NCBI GenBank assembly: GCA_028554795.2
Contig: CM068838.1
Span: 125,991,928-126,055,927, forward strand
Direction of reading: 5' to 3'
Length of the DNA: 64,000 nucleotides
Source of the DNA: Sinohyriopsis cumingii
Taxonomy: Eukaryota; Mollusca; Bivalvia; Unionida; Unionidae
Under the pieces are notes generated by a model that was given only the letters and a program-made list of their open reading frames with translations, was not told the origin of the DNA and searched no databases. Both the position numbers and the translations under genes were made by a program. Below, in pieces: positions 42,098-55,236 of the stretch (its first letter is position 1; every line of letters starts with the position of its first letter).

Positions 42098-42194
42098 ATC
42101 CAAATGTTAAATTTTGCATCGAGCGTAGAATTAGGAATTAATTCTATGCATTAGTGTTCACTATTATAATGAATTGTGTGCTATGTATCAGGAA

Positions 42195-42195
<1 letters not shown>

Positions 42196-42225
<30 letters not shown>
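42196..42225. repeat. (ATA)n microsatellite
   Basis: About nine ATA units. Confidence 0.85.
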
Positions 42226-42229
<4 letters not shown>

Positions 42230-42230
<1 letters not shown>

Positions 42231-42840
42231 CTTGTCGAAATGTTAAACTTTCGTTTGATAACGTTTGATATACAGAAAATGCGATTTCTCATTCTTCTTT
42301 GCCGATTTCAAAAAGAATTTCGGTTGTCTCACCTTTTCTTGTTGTTTGAAACGTTGGATTACCTTAAGACTGGACCAAATCCAAATTATAATCGGAACCT
42401 TCCTTTCTGTCAGCACGTTGTTATTTAGAATGCACTCTATTATAAATCATGTTCATCAAAGTGCGTTAAACTATATAACCAATTAAATGAAACAAACATA
42501 ATTCGCTGTACGTTTTTATGGACTGGAAACAAGTTTAAGTTAAACTCAATCTCTCTGATGATTTTAGGAAAATTTAGGTCTTTCATTAAAGTATGCGATC
42601 TTGAAAACTGGCAGTCTGGTATATTATTCTAGTAAACGTTTCAAACAGAACTGGTAAAGTGTTAAAACACTAGGAATTAGAACATAGATCTAAAAGCATA
42701 TAAACTGAAAAACTTTGTCTTGAATATGGAAGTTACGAAATATATCTGTGATTGGAAGAATATCAGTTAAAGATTTCGCGATCGCAAAACTAATAGTCAC
42801 TCAGATGGACTACCAAACCCTGCGTTTGAATATAACATAA
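42230..42840 (+). pseudogene. Possible 3' part of the L1-like LINE
   Basis: A plus-strand frame near 42504-42545 reads CTFLWTGNKFKLN, resembling the FLWxGKxxKIK word found late in L1 ORF2. The surroundings are broken in every frame. If correct, it belongs to the same decayed LINE as 41560-41880. Confidence 0.35.
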
Positions 42841-43032
42841 TTTCTATGAGAATCTATGATAGATAGACTATTAGGAAATAACAATGTGACGAGGTATAAT
42901 TAAGGGGTGATGGGGAGAGAAAGTGATAAACATTCACAAATAAAAATAAAAATGTTTCGGTTGCTAAATGTTTTCGGTTAACTGACGTTTTCCTAGGTGC
43001 GAAAATCAGTCTTTTCCTAAAAACACATGTGG

Positions 43033-43176
<144 letters not shown>

Positions 43177-43329
43177 CGTCAAGTGATTGCAACATGAGAT
43201 CAGTCAGTTTGTCTGATTTGCAGGCATTGCTGGATATACACTTGTTGGCATCACTGTTATTTTCAAATTCGCCCTTGTAGAACTAAAATTTAGGGAGTCT
43301 TAAACAGTAGCGATTTTCATGCCAATTGT

Positions 43330-43405
43330 TTTCCTTTAGCCCATCAATGTGGGTTTGTGCAAGGATTCAGACTCATTGATCAGACAAATGTTATCCTGCA
43401 AGTAT
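43330..43405 (+). pseudogene. Possible LINE fragment
   Basis: The plus frame gives HQCGFVQGFRLIDQTNVIL, resembling the L1 word DQTGFIKGRxIxENIRLI that follows LIPKKGK. Only 25 codons are seen, so this is tentative. Confidence 0.3.
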
Positions 43406-43439
43406 CGGTTAAGCCTATGACTCTAAGCCGGTTGCCGTG

Positions 43440-43620
43440 ACAGCCATAAAAGTGAGAAGACAAACGACAGTCTTAACTACCTAAATGCATATATTTTAAT
43501 GATTTTGCTCCACTGAAAATCCATTTAGTGAATCTGGCTTTTATAATACTGTTTTGTCCGTGTCCTTCGGCAAAGCATTAAATAAGAGGCCTCGTGCCTT
43601 GTTAATAAAGCCGTGATAAT
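43440..43620 (+). repeat. Dispersed repeat of unknown class, copy 2
   Basis: Partner of 40940-41095, in the same orientation, 2.5 kb away. It is slightly longer, with TTCGGCAAAGCATTAAATAA and a GC-richer end. Class unknown. Confidence 0.55.
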
Positions 43621-43918
43621 CCAAAATTGAACCCCAAAAGACTGATTACATAAAACATCAATCACAATTGGATACACATAGTCTTGTTTAAATGGCTTAC
43701 TTTCAGGCATTTAGTTATTTGGATCTTTTTTTATGAGCTGACAATACTTGCGAACTTAATTAATCTGTCTCAGCGTGTGCTATGAATTGAGCAGTTAATA
43801 TACATTCCAAATGTGAAGTGAGTTACATGTGTATTGAGATTTTTGTAAACGTAAAATTTAAATTTGGGGTCTAAGTTTCTTTCGGTATTTGGAATTTAGG
43901 GGTTTCGGGTCACTGGAT

Positions 43919-43921
<3 letters not shown>

Positions 43922-43996
<75 letters not shown>

Positions 43997-44025
43997 TATA
44001 TAAATATATATATATATATATATAT
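43922..44025. repeat. (TA)n microsatellite, interrupted
   Basis: Two TA runs with a short T/A-rich interruption at about 43993-44005. Confidence 0.95.
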
Positions 44026-44504
44026 TCTTCCATTCGCTAAATATAAGATAATTGCTAGTAGGTTTAATTTAAACATTAAGATCTTGTCATCGTCATTAAA
44101 TATTGGCTTTAGAAACAATAAAGTTGGCTGGAATATTACAATTCGTAAACAAATCAGACGTTTAGCAATTGCAGGATGCATGGTATATTTTTAACTGCAA
44201 ATACATCAGTGCAGGAAAAGACTTTGGAAGGATGAATTATTTGCAAATAAAAGGTTATCGATATCCATTTCGAATATATGTGTGTGTATATTTCTGTTGT
44301 TTGCAAATAAAACGTTCGAAAAATATATGTGAAATTTACACCACAATGTAGACGATGTTTGAAAATACTACATATTTGTAATGTCATTTTTGAAGGACTG
44401 AGTTAAAAGCGCTAAAAGGTAGTCTGTAGTAAATTATGTTGAAACAGAATATTAAACAAATAAAGTTATAAAAGGTCAAAGGATATATCATATCTTATAG
44501 ATAC

Positions 44505-44675
44505 ATACAGTTGTAAATATTATGGGTATGACATTTATTAAACAAACATAAAGTTATCAAGCGTAAACGGGCATGCAATTGTTTTGCTGACATAAAGTTA
44601 AAAAAAGTGAACAGGTATGTAATTTTTATACAGACATAAACTTACAACAAGTAAACTGGCATGTCATTTCCTACA
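44505..44675. repeat. Minisatellite, ~54-bp unit, about three copies
   Basis: The unit holds ACATAAAGTTA, then AAGTAAACxGGCATG, then ATTTTTxTACAG. Confidence 0.7.
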
Positions 44676-47340
44676 TAGATTTATATTTGACCGATCCGAA
44701 TCGGAGCATACACTAGGGTGATATATTTCAAAAATCATAATTTTAATTAAACAAGCCCAGGATCACAAAAGTAAATGCATAAAAGATGCACAATTTGAAT
44801 TTTTCAGTTTAGTGTTCAGCAACCAACCCCAATAACCTATTAACTTTAAGTGAATAGATTTGATTCGTTACATAAACTCAGAACTGTATCCAAATACTAT
44901 TAAGATGTGTACATTTCCATTTGAAATCATGTTGTATCTAAACAAAATAAAGCACTTATAATACATAGGAAAACTGCTTGTTATTTTCAACTGATTGTCA
45001 CTGTTATCGAATAACCGGAATAGATACTGCAACTTTAGAAGTATGGACAATGATTGTTTTCACACTTGAAGAGTTTACATAAATGGCGATATCTTATGCA
45101 TCAGACAAATTGTAGTTTGCGGGCACTTAGTCTATAACGTGTTCCTTATTGAAGGGTGAAAAACTCAACTTCCGTATAAATCGAATATTCTACAAATTTT
45201 TACGATTAATACAATTGGTTTTTCGTAAGCACTTTGTTTTCCTTCAAAGTAAGTGTCACTCGAGGCAACTTTTGTCTTTTGATTACCGGAAAACCTGTAA
45301 TATTTAGTGTTGCTGAATCTTGATAAATATGGTGCGTACTCTTGAGTTAATGTCACCTTCATGATTTAATGATTTCATCTCCATTATTTAGTGATTTCAA
45401 CTTAAGTTGGACCTAATTAAACAGTCCAAAGGTTAACGGATGCCAGTTGACGAATTTATAATTGAGATATTATGACACATTCCTACTGTCTCCTGTATCA
45501 CGCAAGAACGAGTACGTGCCATTAATTTGTTTGAATTTCACATGATCTCCAGGATTGCATACCAAAATAGCAAAGCACAAAGACCATTTTTGTAACTACG
45601 GAAATATGAGCTGCATTTCCTGAGTGATGAGGTAAACGAAGACTGAGAAATGCATGTCCTTTGATACAGGCAACACAAGTTAGATTTGTAAAAGGGAGGA
45701 GTCTTTCCAGGATAATGTAATAGTGTTGGATAGTGTTATACTCAGTTTTTGCCAGAGAGTTTAATGCTATTTATCAACTAAATCGTATTCAATTAGTTTA
45801 ATAAATATTGTGACGGTCTGATAATTGTTATCAATATAAAATATATATTTACATGAAAACTTGATTTATGAACAAGCGGGCATGCTCTAACAAACGTATA
45901 TTATCTAACGAGAATAATTCTAACAAGCAGCGTATTCTAACAAACTTTTATCGGATCATTTTGCATTTCTTGTTGTAAGATGATACAACTTCAGTTAGAT
46001 TGAAGGAACTAATATTCCATATTCGGACATAGATATAACTGTGTTTCCAAATATTTCTTTTTCATAATAAAAGAACGCTTGTATATAATTCTATAAATTA
46101 TATGCTGATATTGACAAAGTGTATTCGTCGCAGACATATAACAACTTTAACGAAATGATAGTATTCTATTTGCTGAAGTCATGACTGTCTTTGTCAAAGA
46201 ATCGTTATTTCATGCGCCTTTGTTTCAGTTTAAATATCCGATATAGAAATGTAAGTTAGTAAATGCCGACGTTGATGTTGTATATGAATAAAAATATAAG
46301 GCCTTATACATCATACGAATAAAAAGTTCTCTTATGGCCCTAAATATCTAGTATCATTAGCTACTAAAAATGTGTATTTACCTAAAACTCGTATTTATTT
46401 TTGTCTACTGATTGTCAGCTAATGATTCATTGGATCAATGTTGTACCAATACATGCTAGTGAAATTTGGTGATTTGTGAGATCACATATAGTTGAAAAGT
46501 TCATTTGTCTTTTCCTAGAAGTATATTGAATATAAAAAGGTACCTCTCCATATCAAATATACAGTGAACGTGCTGGTCACCCTTACTTACTATCATTAAA
46601 GGTAGCACGAGGATCAATTGGCCTTATGTATTATTATATGCATTATCTATTATACAAAATTCTTAAGTATTTTCGGTGATGCTTTCTACGACAATACATG
46701 GATCCTTGAAGTACAAGCGATATTAGATGATGTTGAGTTTAGACACGTATAGAGAAATCTAAAATATGTGTTTGTTAAATGCTTAACAATGTTTGTAGAT
46801 CTACGATTAAAATAATCAATACAAACAAATTTGGACAGCCAACTCAATACATTACCAAAACGATATTTAATTTTTTTTTTAAAGTCCGATTTTAATATAA
46901 GAAATATGTTTTATCGCCTAATTAATTTTAGAACTGCCAATCAAAGGTTTCTTTTTCAAACAAGTGGATAGTGTAATATTTGCTATAACGAAGATATTGG
47001 ACACTAGGTGATGAATGTTACTACTTTCGCATTCTTATTTGCATGATGAAAGATCTCCAGGAGAAGCGGTTTTAAATACAATCAATAAATAAATACACGT
47101 AACAAAAGGCTCTTGAAAAATAGTTGCAGATTCCTATATCTATTATCGAATTGTTAATTTCTGTTAAGCATTATATTATGATATCATACCATATTCATGT
47201 TATTTTTCTCATATACCTCATGTATCACTACGAATAAGACTTATAATGTTTCAGACATTGATTCACTTTTTAGAGATGAAGGCTCTAGTGTTATAACATA
47301 ACAGATTTGTAACAAATTATTACACTACGTTTCTCACATT
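44676..47340. other. Intergenic AT-rich DNA, nothing recognisable
   Basis: No gene, SINE or transposon protein recognised on either strand. Confidence 0.5.
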
Positions 47341-47352
47341 CATACTAGTGCA

Positions 47353-47604
47353 GGGGCCCCGAGTGGCCGAGTGGTCTAAAGCGCTCTCCGTTACGGATCA
47401 CTGCCATCTCACCTCTGTCTGCATGGGTTCGAGTCTCGGATTCGGCCAATGTGGATATGTGAGAAAGCTTGCCAGTAGCTTCTCGAGGGTCGGTGGTTCT
47501 TTCCGGGGATTTCCCGGGTTCTTCCTCCACCATTAATACTGGCCGCCATGTATAGCCTATCGTGTGCTGAAAAATGGCGTTAAACCCTACAACAACAACA
47601 ACAA
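47353..47604 (+). mobile_element. tRNA-derived SINE, family B, intact
   Basis: The tRNA-like head contains GTGGCCGAGTGGTCTAAAGC (A-box region, serine/leucine-like) and GGTTCGAGTCTC (B box). A body follows with TTTCCGGGGATTTCCCGGGT and CCACCATTAATACTGGCCGC, then GGCGTTAAACCC and a (CAA)n tail. A perfect 12-bp target duplication, CATACTAGTGCA, lies at 47341-47352 and 47605-47616, so this is a recent insertion. The CCxCCAT.AT.CTGGCCGCC word recalls widespread bivalve SINEs (from memory). Confidence 0.9.
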
Positions 47605-47616
47605 CATACTAGTGCA

Positions 47617-49849
47617 TGCTTCGTGTTTTTAACTATAAAGGAAAGCCAAACGGGAAATAAATGCATCTATCATCACACAACTTTAAATTAAATCATAATC
47701 CACACAAAATTATATCTTTCTAGTTTTCAAAATATATTTGGCATTCTTTCACAATAGAATAAGTATTAGTTGCGATGCTTTAACATCATAAAACATACAG
47801 CGGTTGAAGTTTGTATCCCACAAAGAGGGTGCTATGCACTGATGGACAAGAGCAATAATTTTTATTTCTTTACAACCATCTTCTCTTTAGTGTCATTCAA
47901 AAGAAACTGATTTCTCTATTAAAGCTGAATCGAGGCATATGTAATTATGTTTGTGTATTAAACTTCTTTGTTGGAAAAAGAGTGGAATTTGTCTTTTGAT
48001 CTGTAAGCATTTATATTATAGCGCGGGCTATCTTCAATTCATAATTCGTTCAACGTGATCAACTTATATATCGACGGTATCGATCACTGTCTTATGAACG
48101 CTTCGATGTGCTTAAATTGTATCTTTGCGCTGTAATTTAAACGAGAAAATTGCCAATGACACCAGTTGTTTCGCTGTTTTATTGATGGATCAGTATTCAC
48201 ATTACACCTTTTTAACCTCTACAATATTTGTTTGTTCAGGAATCTGAAAAGGCCTCAGTATGCATGCAAATAAAAATTAAGTCCATGGGATCCGAATATG
48301 CAAAACCTCTTGTCTGAGCCATGCTTGGATATTTCGTATCCTACACCGACACATACAGATTACTATTAATAACTTTAGATAAGCTTTAAAATCATTTAGG
48401 ACCTCAAACCTTCGATGAACTTTTCTCATCTAATGATAAGCCATGCATTATGAACAGAAAAATAGATCGCCTGTCTGCGCCTATTCAATAACAATGAAAT
48501 ATGAAAAACTATCAATATTAGGAAGATAATTACGTTTATCTAGCTTTATAATAGCATACACCAGCATCATTATGCTCTTTAACTGTTCCATTAGTTAAGG
48601 GACCTGCTTCAAAACAGCATACATTGACGCTTGTTTTTGGAAAAGAAAATTCCCCATCCTTTTTGTGTGCCCATTAGAAGTAATTCAATTTGAACATTGC
48701 ACGTACTGTCTTCAAGATCGTAATTTTACACACACATATATATTCTATAAAGCGAATTAGTTCCAACCAGTGTCAAAATGGCAGCACTGCATGCTAGCTA
48801 TGATTTATGACACCTATATCTATATTTATAGCACCGTTTCGTCCATGCCGTTGTATATACATATGCCTTCTCAGCCACTTTCTGCTTATTGCGTTTTTCC
48901 TTGAACGTTTTTGTTCCAGTCACCAAGAATGAAATGCATATCCTAAATATCATTGTGTGCGTTTTATAGCGTGCGAATGATAATGTTTTGTATTTTCTGA
49001 TCGCAGTTTAGTTATAACGACGTTTCCACACATTATGTGATGTTCTGTATGCAAATGAGCACACGTGAAAATGAATTTAGTTTCCGGTAGAACTAAGTCA
49101 ATTTATTATTAAATTTATATGGATTGTTTACGTTATTAAAATGTGGCCGTATTCCTTTCTGGCTAATGCATTTACTAGAACATATTGTGGAATATTCACG
49201 ATACTACCACAAAAGAGGGCGAGAACATTCTTCTTTCTGCAAAATGTTTGCAGACACCAGAGATTAATATCTATCCTATGACACTTAAAAGAGCACCTGC
49301 TGTCTGGAACATTTATCATCATTTTTTATGCAATCGGAAGTGGATCAAATCTTTAATGTGATTAGTCTAGAATTTTGACGATTAATCATACACAGAAGGC
49401 ATTATAATTACAGCATGCTTGTGAAAAGGCAGACGAGGATATAAGTACAGAATAAAACCTCGCTCCCATTTCCATCACGAATCGGTGTTTTTGTTTTATA
49501 TAATAGTTTTCAGATCGATGCAATATTGACAAGTGGATGATATATCCTTTCATGACATTATCCGGAAAATTCAAAATTAATACTATTACACGCGCAAATT
49601 CTGTTTTTGCCATTATAATGTCAGTAGGATTCCCCAACGAATAATTAATTCACTTCATCTGTCGCCAAGCTCACAATTAAGTAACAGAGCTCTGTGATGA
49701 ATTATTTTTGCGGGGTAATTAATAACACATATTCGTCTCGTATTTACAAGAAAGTGACATGCAAATTCACCACCATGACATCAGTTTACAGTATTGAACG
49801 AAAATATATCTTAAATTGTTATGTTAATGCATAGGCATGCTTATTTGTT
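47617..49849. other. Intergenic AT-rich DNA, nothing recognisable
   Basis: No gene or known repeat seen. Confidence 0.5.
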
Positions 49850-50112
49850 TCTGGTTATTCGTATGGGTTCGTTATGTCGGTTCTAATTATTCGTCAGGCG
49901 TGGTTACCTTACGATTTTGGTGATTCATCAGGCTTGGTTACCTCGGTTGAGGTGATTCTTCGGATAAGGTTACCATAGTTCTGATAATGAGTCAAACGTG
50001 GTTACATCGGTTCTGGTGATTTATTAGACATGATAAATTCTTAGGTAATGTTGGCGATTCGCCGGGCGTGTTGCCCGTGTTATGGTGACCTCTCGGAAGC
50101 AGGTATCTTGGA
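49850..50112. repeat. Minisatellite, ~33-bp unit, about seven copies
   Basis: Degenerate units of GTTACCTCGGTTCTGGTGAT followed by TCGTCAGGCGTG. It lies just left of the old Gypsy-class element. Confidence 0.75.
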
Positions 50113-50334
50113 TGAGTCAGGAGTGAAAAAACGTAATTTATATATTTAGATCATGTTTAAATACTTTCAGTGATTTTGTTGAAGACAGAAAGAAGTTAGC
50201 ATTTGAAGATTGAAGTTGTCAATGGAAGATATAAGTTAAGAATTATGGACTAAATTTATCATTTGATGAAATTTATTCATCGAAAAATAGTTACTGGTCT
50301 TGTACATGATGTTACATATATTTGGTTTAATTTA

Positions 50335-50432
50335 TATTTGATTGTAAGTTATTTTCTTATGTTGTGACCAGAAATGAACTTTTGAGTTTTTAGTTATTTG
50401 TTACGTTTCTTCAAATTATTTGGACTCTAAAA
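50335..50432 (+). repeat. Direct repeat, left copy, possible LTR remnant
   Basis: TGTTGTGACCAGAAATGAAC and CTTCAAATTATTTGG recur in the same order at 56860-56955, with several substitutions between the copies. Confidence 0.55.
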
Positions 50433-50499
50433 GCACATTCATACTTCAAATCCAAATTTAAGTTTTCACCTTGCAAATAATATCAGATTAGTGCCCCCT

Positions 50500-51165
50500 T
50501 TCAGAGAAAAGATGAAGACAAATAGTTTCCTTATTTTGAAAAAGTGCTGAAATTTGAAATGGCTAAGGGAGCATTGGACTCAATTATTACAATGTGTACT
50601 CACTGGTAAAGCTAGTGATATTTACCGTTCACTGTCATTTCAACAAATTGGTGACTATGATAAGGTCGAATAATGCATCGTAAGGGGTTATGAGATAGTT
50701 CCTGAAGCTTATCGGCAAAAATGCAGAACTTATAGAAAAGAAGCTGGATAAACGAATGTCGAATTTGATAGAGAAAAAGAGCAGATTTTTGACAGATGGT
50801 GCTTAGCCAAAAATGTGGAACAAGATTATCAAAGTCTCAAACAACGTATATTACTTGAAGAGTTCAAAAACTGTGTCCATAGTGACGTTAAGTCTTATCT
50901 TGACGAGGATCAGATTGAAACCTTGGACAATGTTGCTCGTGCTGCTGATGAGTATTCTTTAACTCATAAAGTTCCTTGTCTAAATAAGACTTTTACTCAA
51001 CAGTCTTCTGGCAGAAAAGTATTTCAGCCTAATACAAGCCCTTCTAAAACTCAGACTGGCACAACTTCTAAAAATCAAACTTCAGAGAAGCTTTATTCAT
51101 GATCATTGTCTCTTCCAACGTGTACCTATTGCAAGAAAAAAGGACACATTATTTCTGATTGATAC
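50500..51165 (+). pseudogene. gag region of the old Gypsy-class element
   Basis: Words typical of Gmr1-like gag: LVPPFREK near 50490-50515, EIVPEAYRQK near 50700, then ILLEEFKNCV near 50850 and ADEYSLTHK near 50950. A zinc-knuckle piece (CTYCKKKGH) lies at about 51120-51150. It is a fossil with several breaks. Confidence 0.75.
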
Positions 51166-51177
51166 AAATTAACAAAT

Positions 51178-51660
51178 ATGCATCATAATCAAGACAGACC
51201 TATTCCAAATGCTCTTATTTCTACGAGGTCAAGGTCACGGTCATGTATTGAAAGCAATACATTTGTTGGGTCTAATAAACCCCAGTCTGATTTTATTACG
51301 GAGAATTATGAACCATTCATATCGATGGGTTCTATATCACTCTTGGGTGATTTGGCCAATTCTATCTCTATTATTATTTTAAGGGACACAGGAGCTTCTC
51401 AGAGTCTTTTATTGTCCGGTACTTTACTTTTTTCTGAGAAGCATTCTTCTAATGGGAGTGTTCTTATTCAGGGAGTAGAGTGCGGCTTTGTTAATGTTCC
51501 TCTCCATTGTGTAAAATTGTCATCATACTAAGTCTCAGGACCCGTGACAGTCGAAACAGTGTCGGTTTTACCCGTTGAGGGCATTCATTTTATACTAGGC
51601 AACGACCTAGCTGGAGACATGGATGTGGTTAATCCACTTGTAATGACAAGCCTTGAATGG
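51178..51660 (+). pseudogene. Protease-like region of the old Gypsy-class element
   Basis: RDTGASQSLLL at about 51385-51420 is a retroviral-type aspartic protease active-site word, and LGNDLAGD near 51595-51620 is the later flap-side word seen in Gypsy proteases. It is a fossil. Confidence 0.7.
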
Positions 51661-52074
51661 GTCATAAAGTCGTTCCGATTGAAAAAGAATTCCCTGATGT
51701 ATTTCCAGCTTGTGCAGTTACCAGAGCTATGGCAGTGAAAGCGCTTGAGAATGATGTGGATAAGGAAAGTATTCCTTTAGCTGAGAAATGTATTGGTCAG
51801 GCTTTTAATGAGGTTACTTTCACTTTGGATCAATCAGAACGTATTGATCACAGTGATCCTCTTTTAACGAATCATTCTCTTTATTCTAATTAGGGTGATA
51901 AACGACATTCACTTGTCGTCGAACAGGGAAAAGATCCGGAGATCTCCTGCGTGCATCAAAGGGCCATTAGTCAAAACTGAAGCTACTGAAGTTCCTGTCT
52001 GTAATTTCATTAAAAATGGAATTATTATGAGAACAGGGAGACGTTTCGAGGTACCTGCTGATGACTAATGGTCA

Positions 52075-52640
52075 GTGGACTATCACATTGTAGTTTCAAA
52101 ACCTTACAGACAGGAAATTCTTAGTTTGGCCCATGAAACTCCATTGGCTGGTCATTTAGGGATTAATAAAACTTATCACAAGATCTTAACTGACTCTTAT
52201 TGCCCAAACATCAAACGTGATGTTGGTAAATACTGTAGATCTTGTCATACCTGTCAAATGGTAGGATAACCAAATCAGAAAATTACCAAAGCTCATCTAC
52301 AACCTATTCCTGCCTTTGACGAACCATTCAGTAGAATTATGGTAGATTGTGTTGGTCGGTTGCCTAAGACCAAAGTCAGGTAACCAATACATGTTGACAA
52401 TTATATGTGCGCCAACAAGGTTTCCAGAGGCAATTCTCTTGAGGAATATAAAATCTAAAATAATAGTAAAAGCTTTGTAAAGTCTTCTCTCAATTTGGTC
52501 TTTCCAAATCTATCCAATCGGGTCAAGGGTCAAATGTTAGGTCTGGAACTTTTTGCAGTCTATTCTGCTTGAATTTGGAATTAAGCAAGTCAAGACAACA
52601 GTGAAAATACGGTTTGACAGAACATAGATGGAGAGCACTT
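52075..52640 (+). pseudogene. Integrase region of the old Gypsy-class element
   Basis: An HHCC zinc-binding pattern is visible: LAHETPLAGHLGINKTYH, then CRSCHTCQ. Core-like words follow (PIPAFDEPF, MVDCVGRLP, LTIICAPTRFPEA). It comes before reverse transcriptase in this element. It is a fossil with many breaks. Confidence 0.75.
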
Positions 52641-52949
52641 TTGAGTTTTGTAATAATGCGGTTCTATATTTCTTGCTCATTTTTCAGATTTGTATTCAGT
52701 TTAGATAATACGGACCTTTAAAATTTAAGAAGAAAATGAATGAGTTAAATTATAATATTTGTGCTCCTGGGATCTAAATAAGTTATAAGGTTTACCAGTA
52801 TATTGAAATAGATAGCCAGGTTAAACATGCAATAAATTTAGTTGTACCTGTCCCACTCAGGGAAGATTTATGTAAAGGAAAATCATCAGATTCTACCGAT
52901 GGTAGAGTTAAAAATCTTCAGAATTCAGAAATTATAAAGATCTTGACCT

Positions 52950-54265
52950 GAAATTTTCACATTTGGAAGAGCAAGAAAGAAATGAACTTAAACAGTTATT
53001 ATTTGAATATGACCAATTATTTCCAAATGTTCCTATAAAAACAAATAAAATGTTCCATTACGTTGAAATTGTACATTCCAATATTAGCTGGAGAATGATT
53101 TTATAGAGCCCAGTAAAATTCACTGTAGTTCACCATGCATATTTGTTCCAAAACCAGATAAAACTTTCCTTATGTTTACTGATTATAGGAAGGTGAGTAG
53201 TGTGACAAAAACAGATTAATTGCCATTACCAATAATCGATGACTGTATTGATAAGATATGGAATGGCATGTATGTCACCAAATTTGACCATCTTAAAGGA
53301 TTTTGGCAGATTCCACTAACTGAAAAAGCTAAGGAAATTTCGACATTCGTGACTCCAGATGCACTTTAGCAACATAAACTAATGCCGTTTGGGATGAAAG
53401 GATCGCCTAGTACATTTCAACGTCACATGATTATGATTACGTCTGGTCTAGACAATTGTGATGCTTACATCGATGATATCATCATTTACAATGACACCTG
53501 TAAATGAACATTTAGCAACAATTCGGACATTCTTTGACAGACTCAGAGATGCATGTTCGACAATTAATTATCTAAAAGTGAGTTCTGCCGTGCTAGTGTA
53601 ACATTTCTAGGACATATCGTGGGACATGGAGAAGTTAAACATTTAGATGCTAAGGTCAAGACTATCTCTGATTTCCATGTGCCTGAAAATAAAAAAGCAA
53701 CTGATGAGATGTTTGGGTATGGCCGGATGCTATCGAAAATATTGTTCCAATTTTTTCTATAATTGCTGAACCTCTGACAAATTTACTGAGTAAGAAAAAC
53801 AAGTTCCTTTGAATTGTAACATGTCAGGAGGCTTTTGACAAGTTGAAAGCCATACTTAAAAGCACGCCAGTCCTTGCAGCTCAATATTTCATCCAATCAT
53901 TTAAATTGTCTGTTGATGGAAGTAATGTGGGGGTTGGAGCAGTTTTGATTCAAGAATACGAAAATGGTATTTATCATCCAGTGTCCTATTTTTTATAAGA
54001 AATTAAATAAGCACCAAAGAAATTATTCAACAATCGAGAAGGAATGGTTGGCTTTGATATTGGCATTTCAACATTTTGAAGTTTACCTTAATTCAGCTCC
54101 TTCTTCGATTATTGTGTTTAGTGACCACAACCCCCTTACATTCATCGGCAAGATGAAAAATAAGACTTGTAAGGTGGAGTTTGCTGTTACAGGAATATAA
54201 TCTTGACATCAGGCACTGTGAAGTGTCGAATTTTGAATTACGGAAAATGTTAAAGCTGAATGCAT
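52950..54265 (+). pseudogene. Reverse transcriptase and RNase H region of the old Gypsy-class element
   Basis: Reverse transcriptase words include LLFEYDQLFPNVPI near 53000, MPFGMKG near 53385 and YIDDIIIY near 53465. RNase H words include KLSVDGSNVGVGA near 53905, NYSTIEKEWLALILAFQHFE near 54020-54080 and FSDHNPLTFIG near 54120. These resemble fish and invertebrate Gmr1-like elements from memory. It is a fossil with many breaks. Confidence 0.78.
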
Positions 54266-54910
54266 TGAGCATTAATGTCTCATTGCATTTAAGTGTCACT
54301 TCGACCTTTCTTCTGTCATCTCTCCCATGTCAGTGTAAACTTGAAAGAGACAGTATTCCGACCCAGTGAAATTGACCGGGGTATCTTAACACGGTCCTTA
54401 GAAAGTAAACATCTGACCTACCAACCCTAACCGCTTGGTAGGAACCTGTCAACTTATCATATTTTCAAACAGAAATTGTTACGCACTGTCGTTCACAGAT
54501 TCTGATGAAAGGAATCATTTCTTTGGGAAAGATTAGGGACCACCACCTACGATTGGGCAGAATAAATTAGGGCGTACACTTTCTAGCAATCAGACTTAAT
54601 AGTGACTACATTAGTTGAAAATCTTTAGTCTGGAAATTTCCTAGAAGAGGACCCTTAGTCGACTCCGGGGAGGCATAAAGACATTAGTGCTTTCCTCGTG
54701 AAACAGGAAAGGGACTAGGTGGTTGTCGTGTTAAAAGAAAGGCATGTTTAGTTCTAGAACTCACAAGTCCTGAAAGAAACAGCGATAAGGTACGCAATTT
54801 TAGTTTCACGTAATATTCTAGTTTTTGATTGTTTGTTTTTTGTAAATGTGTTTGCCATGACTAGGTTTCCATATTATGCATCGTTTTGTTCTGTTCATGG
54901 AAATGTGTTG

Positions 54911-55236
54911 ATGTGTGATGTGATGTGATTTTTATGTTTAACGTAGCTTTAACAATTTGTCAGTCATATAGCTACTATGTCTGCAATGTATCAGTTTATA
55001 GTGATGTCTAGCACTGGGGCATCATGCTGCAGACATGAAGCATGATGTCCCACCAAGTCACATTATCCTGACACTAGGCCAACCAGTCCTAACACTAACC
55101 TCTTTAAGCTGAGCGCCAAGCGAGGCAGCTGTAAGTTCCATTTTTGTAAGTCTTTGGTACGAATCGGCCGGGGATCGAACCCACGACCTCCCTCATCCGA
55201 GGCGGACGCTTTAACCACTAGGCCACCGGAGCGGTC
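54911..55236 (-). mobile_element. tRNA-derived SINE, family A, full length
   Basis: Same family as 8401 and 18662. Its tail is CATCA-rich (GATGTGTGATGTGATGTGAT on the plus strand). The target duplication is GGAAATGTGTTG at 54899 and GGAAAGTGTTG at 55237. It lies within the right part of the old Gypsy-class element and is therefore younger than it. Confidence 0.87.

Noticed and set aside
47353-47445. A tRNA-Ser or tRNA-Leu gene
   Set aside because: The head continues into a SINE body and (CAA)n tail and is bounded by a target duplication, and the acceptor stem does not pair well.
48766-48860. A third copy of the dispersed repeat at 40940 and 43440
   Set aside because: Only about 20 bp around TTTATAGCACCGTTTCGTCC is similar, too little to call.
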